Assembly: GCA_034440615.1 (NCBI GenBank) | Contig: JAOTOM010003193.1 | Location: 1 to 64,000 of the forward strand | Reading direction: 5' to 3' | Length of the DNA: 64,000 bases | Origin: Ashinkailepas kermadecensis | Lineage: Eukaryota > Arthropoda > Thecostraca > Neolepadidae | Part shown: piece after piece, positions 35,801-47,298 of the stretch | How positions within the stretch are numbered: the first letter of the stretch is position 1 | Layout of the letters: every line of letters starts with the position of its first letter | Translations under genes and position numbers: made by a program | The notes under the pieces: model-generated | The model's database searches: none | What the model was told of the DNA's origin: nothing | The model's input: the letters and a program-made list of their open reading frames with translations, nothing else

Positions 35801-35880
35801 TGAAGTGGTCATATTTCCATATTACCTAGCCTACAGCAAAATGAATATGATGCCATCAAGCTTCATTCTGGGGCGAAAAC
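32820..35880. repeat. AT-rich dispersed repeat with AACCT/AGGTT motifs
   Basis: Words such as TAACCTAGC, GGTTAGGTT and CTAACCTAGCC recur. Blocks within it resemble each other and the sequence at 50.8-53.1 kb: 33870-33940 and 34500-34640 resemble 51317-51353 plus 52219-52320, and 34700-34910 resembles 52845-53090. At 33907-33914 (GTGACCAC) it preserves the empty target of the hAT element at 51354. Short open frames here are not supported as genes. Confidence 0.6.
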
Positions 35881-36576
35881 GTAAACAATCTGTCATGCGC
35901 CGATGATTGCGCCAAAAGCGCCACTATGCCCACCGAATCAAGAATATTTTCACAAGAAATTGCGCATGCCCAGAACGGATGTCCGCTTCTAATACTAGTA
36001 TGTCTAACACTAGAAACAACCTCCCACTAAACCTCACCACTCTTCTCAACGATGAACATCCAACATTACACGAACATATCTTCCACTTTCTTTCAACAAC
36101 ACGCATATTGGATCAACTGTGAAGGGGAAAAAAGGAAAGAAAAAAGAAAGAACAAAAAAGGAAAATAGGAACAGACATGGAAAAAACAATAAAAAAAACA
36201 CACATATGTGTACACATACATACATATATGACAAAGAAGAAAAAATCCATGATCCCCTAAGTGCCCAAATGTTTTCTTTCAATGTTCACTCCAAACGGCG
36301 ATGACCCAACCCCAACCCCGCTCTGCACCCCATACCCCAAGCAGCACCGTCCGGACTGGCTTCTCTTCCCGCCATTCTTCACTACTGCGCCTTCTTCAGC
36401 ATCAGAACAACCTACAGCCTCAACTTCAGGACAGCCCATCACACCTCTACCCAGCTCTACTCGGTTACCTTCAAACTTCGGCACCTTACTTCAAATCAAC
36501 CTAACCTATCCTTTTCCTTCTACCCCCGACTACGTCGTTCCATTAACCACAACCCACCACCACGTTCATCTACACA
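35881..36576. other. Low-complexity stretch, weak coding look
   Basis: A Pro/Thr/Ser-rich frame runs 36261-36707 on the plus strand. It has no family resemblance, ends in a (CA)n tract and overlaps the better-supported minus-strand remnant, so I do not call it as a gene. Confidence 0.3.
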
Positions 36577-36624
36577 CTACCGGAGACAACCGACATCACC
36601 ACACGGTGGCAGGCTGGCAAAAAT

Positions 36625-36649
36625 CACACACACACACACACACACACAC
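36625..36649. repeat. (CA)n microsatellite
   Basis: About 25 bp of CA repeat, lying just beyond the readable end of the minus-strand protein remnant. Confidence 0.95.
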
Positions 36650-36654
36650 CACCC

Positions 36655-37188
36655 TACCGAGTAAGCAAACTGCTTGTCTTCTGGAAATGAAGTCCACAAA
36701 AATCTAGTCCCGCTTTCGGAAATATAAAACGTTTGAAGATCGGTGAAGTAGGTTTTTTTTTCTTGCAACCTGGAGGCTAATAACTCAGCTGCTTTATTGG
36801 AGAGCCCCAAATCAAGCACGAAATCATTCAATTCTGGTTGGCTAAACTGCTGAGGGGCTGATGACTGTTTGGTATCAGATGAGGAGGCTTTGGATTCTGA
36901 AACCATTTTTTGAAGCTGGTTATCACAACCCTCGTCACCTTCCTGATCATGTTCGCTGCCTTCATCTTCAGATGTAGCAAAACCATTAAACACTGGAACC
37001 GGGAGTTCATCAAAGTGCGGAGTAGGTCGAATTGCTGAGGGAATACTGGGATATGAGATCTTATTCCGGTTTTTCTTGCCGACACCCTTCGTGTTGACCA
37101 GGCAAAACCAGCAGTCAGTTATGTGTTCTCTGGGCATGGCAACTTCTTCCATGGTTTGTTGCCAAACCATGGAAACTCCAAAAGGCAT
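36655..37188 (-). pseudogene. Fragment of multicopy uncharacterised arthropod repeat protein
   Basis: From the methionine at 37188 the frame reads MPFGVSMVWQQ, then HITDCWFCLVNTKGVGKKNR, SYPSIPSAIRPTPHFDELPV, an acidic EDEGSEHDQEGDEG region, and LNDFVLDLGLSNKAAELLAS followed by RFLWTSFPED. I recognise this architecture (a C-x2-C segment, PSAxRPxPH, an acidic linker, then L(N/S)D(L/F)VxDLxLSxxxAELLxSRL) from a repeated family of predicted proteins in arthropods and some other invertebrates. Its function is unknown to me and it is often linked to repeats. The frame is open for about 175 codons but loses similarity at the (CA)n tract, so the C-terminus is lost. The first 33 codons upstream are ATGCAT-type repeat, so 37188 is the likelier start. 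Confidence 0.6.
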
Positions 37189-37705
37189 ACCCTTTCGTAA
37201 CGTGCATACATAATGCATACATAATGCATCCATAATGCATACATGTATGCATACGTAACGTCCATACATAACAGGATACATCAGCATGCATCAGGATTCT
37301 TTACACATTTATGTCTACTTGAAGAAGCCATGATCAGATCTGAAACAATGAGAACGAGGTGTTATTTTTGTTGTAAATCAAATAAATATATATAATCTAA
37401 AATTAGCAAGATAAAGAAAATTAAGGTTTGTACAAAATTGGCATAATTAGTATAAGGTTAGGTTAGACTAGGCTAGGTTAAGTTAGGATAGGATAGAGCT
37501 AAGCCTAGTTCTCAAGCTATCCCTAGTGTAAATAGCGATAGGTGTTCTTTTTTTGCGAAAATCACGAGTTTCAAATTGCATGAAAACTAGAGCATGTAGA
37601 GCAGACCGATTTCAGATGTGGAATTAGCGTTGAAAAATACATAGAATGAGTTGAAAAATGTCATGCAACAGAAAATAATAAAAATATTTGTTCAACAGTG
37701 TAATC

Positions 37706-37870
37706 TACGAGCCCACCCACACACATGCGTGATGGCAAACCTTCACATTACAGTGACTTGGTAAGGAAATTTTGAAGGTGCGATGGCTGTTGCAATATTC
37801 TCTGATGAAGATAATAATACAACGCATCTGCTTTAATGATCTGAGGGCACACAACACACAACTGAGATAT
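37706..37870. repeat. Second copy of repeat block seen at 26812 and 27400-27500
   Basis: Shares CTACGAGCCCACCCACACAC at its start and the stretch GATGGCTGTTGCAA...AATACAACGCAT with the 26.8-27.5 kb region, but without the ~0.5-kb insertion present there. Confidence 0.6.
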
Positions 37871-39639
37871 ATATATATACATAGGAACGACACCGTCATT
37901 TGCCATCTGCCGCGGTCTCCCACCAACAGCCAGACTACAACACCAAGATGTACAAGTGCATGTGTGTGACCATGTCACACCCCTGCAACCAATCACATTA
38001 CACCCCTGTAACCTCAATCCGTTACCAGACCAGTGCCCTACTAGTAAGGGGGCATGTGGTGGATTGAAGCAGCCGTCGTGAGCGATGTAAAAGGGATCTC
38101 GATCCATGTCTTGTAGCATGTCTAAACACAAGTAGCAGAACAAATGTGGATATTGCATTGGGCCCTCCGTTACCAACGTCAAACGAAAATCTTGCACATG
38201 CACACTTGCTGCCTGTATTATCACAGATGCACACTTACTACGTGGACTCTCAATAATGAAGTCGTACTAAGGGTGTGAGACTGCACAACTATCTAGGAAG
38301 AGAACCGGTACACAGTGGTAAGGGAAAAAGCAATGCTGGAAACAAAACCAGGCCACATGCGAGGAAGCGTGGTTTCTGCGAACGAGAAGGCCGGAATGGC
38401 AGCAGGTAAGTACAGTGCAGGGCATCAAATGTGCATCGCTCTCTGTCTGGCTGTCTAATCGCTGATGTCACGGAATTAAGATGGTTTTAATTTGTCGTGT
38501 ACTAAATGCACTACATGTAAAATATTTTCCTTCTTCTGTGCTATTTCCTGGTCTCTGTAGCTGTTCTAAGAAGTATTCATTTCTGATGTCTCCTTTTTAT
38601 ATGTCTTATAGGTCTTAGGTATATGGTAAAATACGTAGGCATGCGTCGCCACTCCCCAAGTAGGTACGTGCCTGTAGAAACGTGCCTGTAGTATAACTGT
38701 GTAGCCTGTAGGTACGTGCCTGTAGTATAACTGTTGCATGGGCTATCGGGCTCTGAAGATGAAGGAGAGCTATTTGGATCAGAAGCAAGTGGAGATGTGC
38801 TGCGTGGACGGCTCTTCGCCGGAACACGAGAGGTATGGTGCCCAACATCCGCAGCCGAATATTACAGCGTAGTCTGGAGGTGAGTACTGTAGTGCGACCA
38901 CCATAATGAGCTATACCTCGGGTGTTTTTTTTTTTACACTGAGACAACATGTTCCCAAAACAACTCGTGACGCTTCACTTCAGACACTTTTCTCTCCTTT
39001 GTTAATGTGATCTATTTGCCGCGCAATAAAAAACCGCTACATAACCAAGAAAACGAACCGGCTGATTGAACGGTTGAAAGTTGCCGGAGGCAGGAACAAG
39101 CCGCGAAACACGTAGGTATTTTTTTTGGCGTTTTTCTTTATAGCACATAGCATGTGTTCTAAGGACATTACTATGGGCATGCATTTTATAATTGTGCATA
39201 TTCTTTGTAGTAGGTTGGCCGAGGCCACTGGTGCTTTTCCGTTTTCTGTGAAACTTGCTTTTGGGATCCATGATCCTCCCAGCGCCCGGACAAGGAGCTC
39301 GGGGAAAGAACTCCAGGTGTTCATGATTAATTTAATTTATATTTTGACGTTGCTTCAATTCCACGTTCGATTTGGAAGAGCTCTAGAAATGTACTGCAAC
39401 AAATGTGTTATTACAAATGTGTCAGAAAATTTCGATCAGTGGTATGAGGTGAATATGAATATGAGGTGAATATGTAGTCGCATGCTATGACTGCTATGCT
39501 AAGTTTTTATGTTGACTTGTGCTGTGTACTGCTCTTTTGCTTATGTGACTTAACCTGCTACTGGTCGATTCTGCTCGTTGGCGAGGATGCTGAATAAACA
39601 TAAGCATACACATATTCAAATAAAAAATCAGAATTATTG
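37871..39639. other. Unassigned stretch with one weak exon candidate
   Basis: No recognised family. A short direct repeat of GTACGTGCCTGTAG lies at about 38660-38730. The only coding hint is the segment listed at 38740-38879. Confidence 0.4.
38740..38879 (+). other. Weak candidate exon ending at a consensus splice donor
   Basis: The frame GLSGSEDEGELFGSEASGDV continues for about 45 residues and is followed by CTGGAG then GTGAGTA, a good donor match. The upstream acceptor is unclear, a second frame is also open, and there is no family match. It could be an exon of a host gene or chance. Confidence 0.2.
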
Positions 39640-39743
39640 AGGTCTGAAAATATAGTGGGCGAAACCCGATGAGTTTTTGGTTTTGGGGGGGGGAAGTACG
39701 TTGACACTTCGGCTCCCGCAATGTTTTTGAAAAATCGACACCC

Positions 39744-39745
<2 letters not shown>
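39640..39745 (-). repeat. End of a G/C-run repeat (GGGGTGTCGATTT type)
   Basis: Read on the minus strand it starts ACAGGGGTGTCGATTTTTC and proceeds to a run of C. Its opening resembles the repeat starting at 63778 (AGGGGCGTCGATTT). A short duplicate of the end (GAAAAATCGACACCCCTGTA) sits between the two TA tracts at 39784-39803. Confidence 0.4.
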
Positions 39746-39785
<40 letters not shown>

Positions 39786-39799
39786 AAAAATCGACACCC

Positions 39800-39883
<84 letters not shown>
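39746..39883. repeat. (TA)n microsatellite, two tracts
   Basis: TA repeats at 39746-39780 and 39803-39883, separated by a 20-bp duplicate of the adjacent repeat end. The second tract abuts the LTR copy starting at 39884. Confidence 0.9.
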
Positions 39884-39886
<3 letters not shown>

Positions 39887-40125
39887 AACAAAGTTCCTCC
39901 CATGGCAACTTCTTTAGGCTACGTGATAGTTTAGTCGACCTCGCGTTGACGATATTAGCTCGGGGTATATGTTCATTTCCTTTGTCTCGCAAATGCAATA
40001 GCCTCTCATCGAAACATCCCTCTTGACAGGCATCGTAAATCCAGCACTTTTATGGTGTCATTAATTAGCAGACAAATGGCGATAAGTATTCATGTTTCAA
40101 TAGTGCAACGTCGTAGACAAATTGA

Positions 40126-41927
40126 CACGCACACTGGAGGGGGGGGGGGCGAAATCCGCCCACCCCTCCGGTTTTTCGTACATAACTCCAGATTCTACCG
40201 GTCGATATACGCCATTGTTTGCGTACCTGCTTAGAAATGACGGGCACGTCGTTTAACACGCGCACTGGAGAGGGACAAAATCCGCCCACTCCTCCGGTTT
40301 TTCGCACTTAACTGCATATTTTACCGCTAGACATACGCCATTTTCTGCGTACCTGCTTAGAAATGACCGGCACGTCGCTTAAAGCAAGAAAAATGAAAAT
40401 CAGCCGAAAACGTTTCGAGTTAGGGGTAGTTCAAGTCAAAACATTTCGTAGCGCAAGACCACAAAATCGGCGCTGATGCGCTTCCCGTATATTCGCAAAA
40501 GGGAAGTGTTCTTGGCAACACTAGCGACTTGTTTTATGTATATTGATATGCTATATAGTTTCAAGGTCATGTTAGGTCACCGAGGTCAAGTCAGGTCAAT
40601 TTCATGACAGGTTAATGGAACCAAACTTGGTCAACTGGAATGTTGTCAAAATGCACTACTGTTTGTCATTGCGTTTCCATACTTTATCCAGGTACTTCAC
40701 TCCTTTCTTCGCGAAGCCGATTGCGCCGAGCTGCCCGACGGAGCAGTCGGGCGGGCGATCCGGTTCCGGTAACTGGAACAGGTAACTGCCCTGATAAAGT
40801 GCTGCTATATAGGTGACCTGAGGTCAAATGTCGGGTCTAGCATCTGTATTGCATCATTAGTAATGTCCAAAACATCATTGATGCCCATTTTTGAGCATTT
40901 AAACACAATCACCGCGATCCATAACAATGACAAGCCAAGCCACGCAAAACAAGAAAAGTTTGACAAATGCGACCTCATTTGACCTTGAAGATATTGAGCT
41001 AAGATCATGAAATTTGCACACAATAGAGTTCATTACCGTACCCATCTACCCTGCGAATTTCGTTCCTCCAGCTTTAATAGGAGCCGAGATTTTATGGGGG
41101 GGGCGGAATCCGCCCCCCTCGCCCTCCAGGGCGCGTGTTAAAGCAAGTAAAATGGAAATCGGACGAAAATTTTTATATTTTTTCGAGTTAGGGGCCGTTA
41201 AAGTAAAAAAAAATTAGTAGCGCCAGACCACAAAAATCGGCGCTGATGCGCTTCCCGTATATCCGCAAAAGGGAAGTGTTCTTGGCAACACTAGCGACTG
41301 GTTGATGTATATTGATATGCTATATAGTTTCAAGGTCATGTTAGGTCACCGAGGTCAAGTTCATGACAGGTTAATGGAATCAAACATGGTCAACTGGAAT
41401 GTTTTCATAAATGCACTACTGTTTGTCATTGTGTTCCAAAGCGTTTCCATACTTTATTCATGTGCTTCACTCCTTTCTTCGCGAAGCCGATTGCGCCGAG
41501 ATGCCCGACGGAGCAATCAGGCGGGCGGCCCGGTTCCGGTAACTGGAACAGGTAACTGACCTGATAAAGTGCTGCTATATAGGTGACCTGAGGTCAAATT
41601 TTGGGTCTAGCATCTGTATTACATCATTAGTAATGTCCGAAACATCATTGATGCCCATTTTGGAGCATTTAAACATAATCACAGCGATCCATAACAATGA
41701 CAAGCCAAGCCACGCAAAACAATAAAATTTACACATATGTGACCTCATTTGACCTTGAAGATATTGACCTAAGGTCATGAAATTTTCATCCAATAGAGTT
41801 CACTACCGTACCCATCCACCCTGTGAATTTCGTTCCTTCAGCTTTAATAGGAGCCGAGATCTTAGGGGGGGCGGAATCTGCCCCCCCTCCAATGCCCTTA
41901 ATTTTCAGAGGCCCTCCGGGGCACGTG
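40126..41927. mobile_element. TTAA element, type A, copy 3 (outer, split)
   Basis: Flanked by TTGA (a decayed TTAA, 40122-40125) and TTAA (41928-41931) inside the LTR copy; copy 1 of that LTR has the uninterrupted ATTAATACAAT at about 13140. About 917 bp remain after removing the nested element at 40257-41137. The right end reads CACGTGCCCCGGAGGG inward. Confidence 0.8.
40257..41137. mobile_element. TTAA element, type A, copy 4, nested in its relative (881 bp)
   Basis: TTAA at 40253-40256 and 41138-41141. The left end is CACGCGCACTGGAG and the right end, inverted, is CACGCGCCCTGGAGGG. It sits in the TTAA of the string GTCGTTTAAAGCAAG of the outer element. The nested element carries the equivalent uninterrupted string (GTCGCTTAAAGCAAG) at about 40376-40390. 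Both are in the same orientation. Confidence 0.85.
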
Positions 41928-43296
41928 TTAATACAATTACGCTATTAAGCAACATACCACTTCAATCGAGCTTGACAGACGACAATTATCTTGACCACCA
42001 TACACCTCAATATCTCACATCTTCATACATATCACAGTCACATCTTGTTAGGCAGCAGTGCATCTTAGCGCTCACATCATACAATCACATCTTGCCAGAC
42101 ATTAGTGCATTGGGCCATCATACAACCCAGAACTTCACCATACATCTCCATAATCAAAGGGCCACAGTACATCTTGACTCTCACATCTTGGGGCCAATCA
42201 CATCTGCACCTCAGCTCAGCCTCGCATCTCTCAGTAATCAGTTCCAGTGTTCAAAAAGGCATCAAAGTTCAGACAATTTAGTTCATCTACCGGCCGGTCT
42301 TCAATCACGCTATACGTTCAAGTATTCAAGCAATTACATCTTACTTTCCCAGACGGACTAACGACTCTCAGTCTCCCAGACGTACCTCGAGTATTGAAGC
42401 GACGGGCAAGGCTGACTGCCTGACTGATCTGCGGCGGCTGGCCATGCTGGCCGCTTTTGCCGACAGCCCAGCGGCAAGTGAGCGCCGCAGCCCTAGGCTC
42501 CCCGCGAGCTAATTACGACAGCCAACGCCTGTTGCACCACGATCACGGGACATAGCCCGCGACACGCCATGATCACGCGACAGTCTACGCCCCCATCCAG
42601 GGTATGTGACTTCCACGTCACATCCGAGAGCGTCGGCCGTCCGGCCATGGACCCACCAACTACAGAGAACAAAGGCTCCACCCCGTCCCATCCAATGGGG
42701 GTTGCTCATCCCCTGATATCACCAGAGACACTGCACGACAACACTTGTCTGGCGACACAGTGCCGGACGCGTTACTTCCGACTGATCTCGACCGCTCTGC
42801 ATCAGACTGTTCTCTGGTTCCGACAGAGTCCCTCAGAGACTGAGTCAGCGTGCCGGCCGTCAGCACATGATAGCTGAACTCAGCTTATCACTACTGGTAT
42901 CCACAATAACGTCGCCCGACTACCCGAGGCAGCGCGTTGCGGCCTCTGGTCCGGCGCCACCGCGCCTGACACAATGACGACACATGACAGTCAATCTACA
43001 ACAGCTCACGGTAGCCGGCACCTCACATTCACAGACCCATTGGACATCACAGACACATCTAACATCACAGACACACACCTAACATCGGCCACGGGTATGG
43101 CATCTGTCATACCTGTCATACCACTCATCTATGCCACTGTCATGTACACACATACCTACCCGACTGTGGCTCTCAGAATAGACTTGCTGACATCTCATAT
43201 CGAGGTCACCTGCAGCAGATAGTCTCATCCCCAGACCCGAGGTGCACGTGTCGGCCGGAAGGGGGACGGCCAACATGCCCGCCGGCCTCGCCGGCC

Positions 43297-43354
<58 letters not shown>
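43297..43354. repeat. (TA)n microsatellite with (TG)n extension
   Basis: About 58 bp of TA repeat grading into TGTG repeats to about 43376. Confidence 0.95.
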
Positions 43355-43359
<5 letters not shown>

Positions 43360-43539
43360 ATGTGTGTGTGTGTGTCCTTTGCTATTTGCATACGAATGCA
43401 TTAGAATGGTATACCGCCTGCAAGCATCCTGTTCGCTGTAATATTTAACATCGGCATCGGAAGCTGACGTACAGCAAAAGAAGTCATCCGTCCGCATAAA
43501 TACAATAAGCCACCAGCACCCGTATGTTACCATCAAGGA

Positions 43540-43873
43540 GACCAGTTTGGGTTCAAGCACCTGATGGGTACTAAATATGCTAGCACCATCTGCGAACCGT
43601 ACCCAGGAGGTCATGAGCTGGCGTGAGCAAAAACCAGTACCCTGGGGGTGCTAAAGCACACGCACCCCATGGGTGCTCATTTCAAGCACCCTGCTACTAA
43701 ACAGAGCCCAATGAAGAGGTGCCAGTTATAAGCACCATGCTTATATTTAGCACTTGAAATTTTGCGATATTATGATAACTCCAGAAAGGTGCTTAATTCA
43801 AGCAGCACTGTGGTGCTGGAATTTGACATCTGAAATAGCACCAAAGGGGTGCTAATATTTTATTTACAGTGTG
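43540..43873 (-). repeat. GGGTGCT-rich repeat ending in TTTACAGTG
   Basis: The words AGCACC and GGTGCT occur many times in both orientations. The right edge TATTTACAGTG resembles the CACTGTAAA terminus of CACTA/Chapaev-type DNA elements. The matching left end is not visible, so this may be a half element. Confidence 0.35.
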
Positions 43874-45457
43874 GCTGTCGTTTCCATGCTGCCCATGCCG
43901 CCAAAAGTATTTCTAAAGCCATGGCCGAGCTCACTACCGGAAAACGGCCGAGTGCATATTTCGTGATTTCACATCAGTTCATTTTGCACAACGCCCGTAA
44001 AGCCCGCTGTCCATGCATTCAGAGCATCTTTGCAGGTATGGGGATCCACCAGTGCAATGACAAGCAATAACTAACCACCGTACATGGAGCGTATTCGTCA
44101 ACATTTCCGATGTCTGATCACGACCTCGTCACAATATGGTTTTGTGTTGTACATTGAAGCTTTTTTCAGCAGCAAATTATGCAAAATATAGTCAAGTATC
44201 AAATATTGGTGAATAAAGAAATGATCTTTGGCCCGTCTCAGCTCCGGCATCTTAAGTTTTTCCCTCGTTCGAATGAGGTGCCGTGAAATGAGGCACGGAA
44301 TATAGCCTGCGTCTGTGCGGATCTGTCGATATCCCGTTTGAACTCGTAATGTGCATGGTGGAGATCAGGTGAAACTTTTGCTTGTCAAACTGAACGTCAT
44401 GCTTGAAAAGGCTTGATTATTTTGCGGCTTCATATGACGTAAATGGTCGCTGGAATCCAGTGGAGGCCATAAAATGACATCAAATGCATGTTTGTTCAAA
44501 GCATCATCCGATGTCAACCAAGGAAAATGATCTCCGATGTCACCGTGACAAGGTATCCAGCCAGTTGACGCGCTCTGAGAACAAGAAATGTCAATCATCT
44601 GAGTACATTTACTCCGGAAACTTGTGCGCGCTGTCACGCGCCGATTTCCGCTGTTCGGAAGAAAACCGCTCCGTGGATGGCACCCTTCGCCGCTTTCTCC
44701 AAGATGGCTATGGCTAAGAAATAAGGCAAATATCGTTCCCGTCGAAATTTCATGTTGGCTATAAAAGACAGCTACCAGATTCCATACGTGCGAACTTCTA
44801 TCGGCACTAATAGCTAATAATAAGCCCGTTGCAAAGGTGGTTCTTCTCTTCTTCTTCACTCCATTCTGTTCAGGTAGTCAAGACTAGCGTACCACGCAGT
44901 AACTAAGGACACTCCTCGCAATAAGCGGCTGGGCAATTCTACTCCGCCCCGTGTGTATTCACGTCACTATGGCGACCTGTCGGCATACAGCTGCAGCCGA
45001 ACGGCCGCACTATGTCGCACCAGGTGGTCCGGCGACGCGACCGGTGTCTGTCACCCAACACAAGACAATTAACGAGAAACAAAGCTGCCCCATTGACGCC
45101 ACCTGCTTTCAAACTGCTTCACCATGCTGTAATAGTCCGAAACCCCACACATCACAACACTGTGGCGATAGCTTTAACCTTTTATATGCGATTAGCGGTA
45201 TGATACAGGCATTACTCGAGGGCCGTTACTGTGAACTGCGTTTGCTTTTTCATGTACTCCAAGTTTAACAGTGAATACCCATGCTTACCAAAAGCTGTCC
45301 CTAAGTAACTTCTCGAATTATTGCATCGGTTCGTGAAATATGCCAGCAAACGTGTCTATTACAGCAATGCACAGCCTACGGTTTATTGTCACGTTCGATG
45401 GCGCTGTGCCGCACTCAATCTGCCAGAAGCGACCCTTCAATATTCCAAATTGCATTA
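43874..45457. other. No recognised gene
   Basis: A minus-strand open frame at 44365-44859 (164 codons) shows no domain, no splice context and no compositional bias I would accept as coding. Nothing else stands out. Confidence 0.45.
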
Positions 45458-45648
45458 TCCTGACGTAGGTGACTATCTAGCACGTACCCTGATGTAGGGG
45501 ACTGTCCAGGACCTATCCTGACGTAGGTGAATATCTAGGACGCATCCAGGCGTAGGCGACTACCTAGGATGTATCCTGACGTAGGTGACTACCAAGGACG
45601 TATCCTGACGATAGCGGCTATCTAGGATGTATCCTGACGTATGTGTCG
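45458..45648. repeat. 29-bp minisatellite, about 6.5 units
   Basis: Consensus TCCTGACGTAGGTGACTATC plus TAGGACGTA, repeated head to tail with scattered substitutions. Units are directly adjacent without spacers. Confidence 0.9.
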
Positions 45649-47298
45649 ATTCGTGTTTTTAGTTATTCACACAGGTCGATATATGCTGCTGGCGATTGTT
45701 GATTTGCGTCGGTTGGCCTCTAGTCCGGCGTCAGTTATGCCAGCCACCTATGCATTGAGGTAGTCGAAGTACCAACCATAACTACATTGAGTAAAACGGT
45801 TTATTTCCCCCTCAATACGATGTACACATGGTGTTGCACATTTGTTGTCTGATGTCGTCGGATGTCTTGTTTGTTTGATATGTGTACATTCGACCAGAAC
45901 GCATCAAATCTGATCGAAGTATGCTGAATTGTTCACTTTTCAACTTCAGCAGACGGCTAACCCCCTGTGAGGTGGTGACACATTCTTTTCTCATATATTA
46001 CGAGTTTAAAATATACCTCGTGCACAAATAAGCTAAAAGGAAAATAAGCATGCATTAACTTTACTTCAGGCTAACGCTGCTGACATTCTGTTATCTGTTA
46101 GATCGTCGCCGACCAGTAATGTCCCTAGGATTTGCGCTAGGTAGGAGGGGAAGCAACAGATTTGGAGAGGGCCACCTACTCCAATTTTGTTTGAAGTCCC
46201 CGGATTTCGGCCGCTCTTTTTCAAAGGGACCCTTTAAAAAAGTTAGTGGCCAACTTAACTGTCCTGTGGAGGGGGCCCTATCTACCACCATCGTTTCTGA
46301 GTCAGTGGATTTCAACCCTAACTCCCCCATCCTGCTCGAAGGTTTTTGTTTTGGTATACCTTGATAAGCCACGTCACACTGCTGAAATTGGACCTGCAGA
46401 AATAAAAATTTAAGATATTCCAATTGCAGGCATTCCAGTAATATCGCCCGGTCGCCAAAACTCCAACGTTCGTAGACTTGTATACCCGCCTTCGCATTCG
46501 GCGTATTTGCCACACTTCGTGCGATTCTCCGGTTTCTGCTAGGGTCTCTGCGTTTTGCTAATTTCTGCCACATGATGGTATTTTGCCATATTTGACGTCT
46601 TGAATGCTTCTTATGGGAGTTGGCTGGGAAAATTCGACTACTTTAATTCGATGATTAGTTATTTTCCTATTACATTTTCTGGTGCTTGAGAAATCCGATA
46701 CCCGCTGAAGTTCGATGCACCTCATCTTTTTCGATAAATATTCTCCCAGATTGGCTACCGAACCGAAGCCCTAGTTAGGTGTTCTTTTTTTGGACCCGTG
46801 ACGTTTTTCTTCGTCTACGGATTTGCTTTAGGGCTCCAGCCAATTTTTATGAGGGGCCCGGTTCATTTTTTGAGATCCCGGCTCTTTTTTTAAAGATATT
46901 TGTTGCCTTCTTTACCGACGATATTTCTGAATTACCGGCGCGATTTCGAAGACCAAGATGTGTCTATTAAGTGTCCGGTTTTTAGGTCCCCATGCGCTCT
47001 CATGGCCCTGATATGGTTTGGGGGCCACCGTTGTTTTTTAAAGATGATCTCCTGGTGTGCTTATTTAGAGCTGCAACGCATGATTTTAGACCCGTCGCAT
47101 TTTTTTGCGTGACACGATAGGCTCTTCTTTTTGAGGGTCCAGTGCATTTTCGGCCTCTAGTTTGCTCTTAGGGTCCCGTTCTATTTACTTGGGGCTCTTA
47201 ACGCATATTTGTGGGACCAGCAGGGTCCCGGCGCGACTTTTCTTCCCCCGGCGCATGGTTTTTGGGGAGGGAGGGCGGACCTGACGCCAGGTTTCTGG

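Larger units (their letters stand above)
39884..43298. mobile_element. Solo-LTR-like element, family L1, copy 3, truncated and interrupted
   Basis: Begins TGTAACAAAGTTCCTCCC and follows copy 1 (12887-14578) in the same orientation to about 40121. It resumes at 41928 with TTAATACAATTACGC, matching 13141 onward, and runs to about 43298. There the family end expected after GGCCTCGCCGGC is replaced by a TA tract. The gap is a TTAA element (40126-41927). TA tracts on both sides are compatible with insertion into a TA microsatellite followed by loss of one end. Confidence 0.75.

Noticed and set aside
36261..36707. 149-codon Pro/Thr/His-rich plus-strand frame
   Set aside because: Low complexity, ends in a CA microsatellite and lies opposite a frame with real family resemblance.
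44365..44859. 164-codon minus-strand frame
   Set aside because: No recognisable domain, no splice or promoter context, and composition like its surroundings.
45458..45648. CRISPR-like array
   Set aside because: The 29-bp units are contiguous with no spacers, and the genome is eukaryotic.
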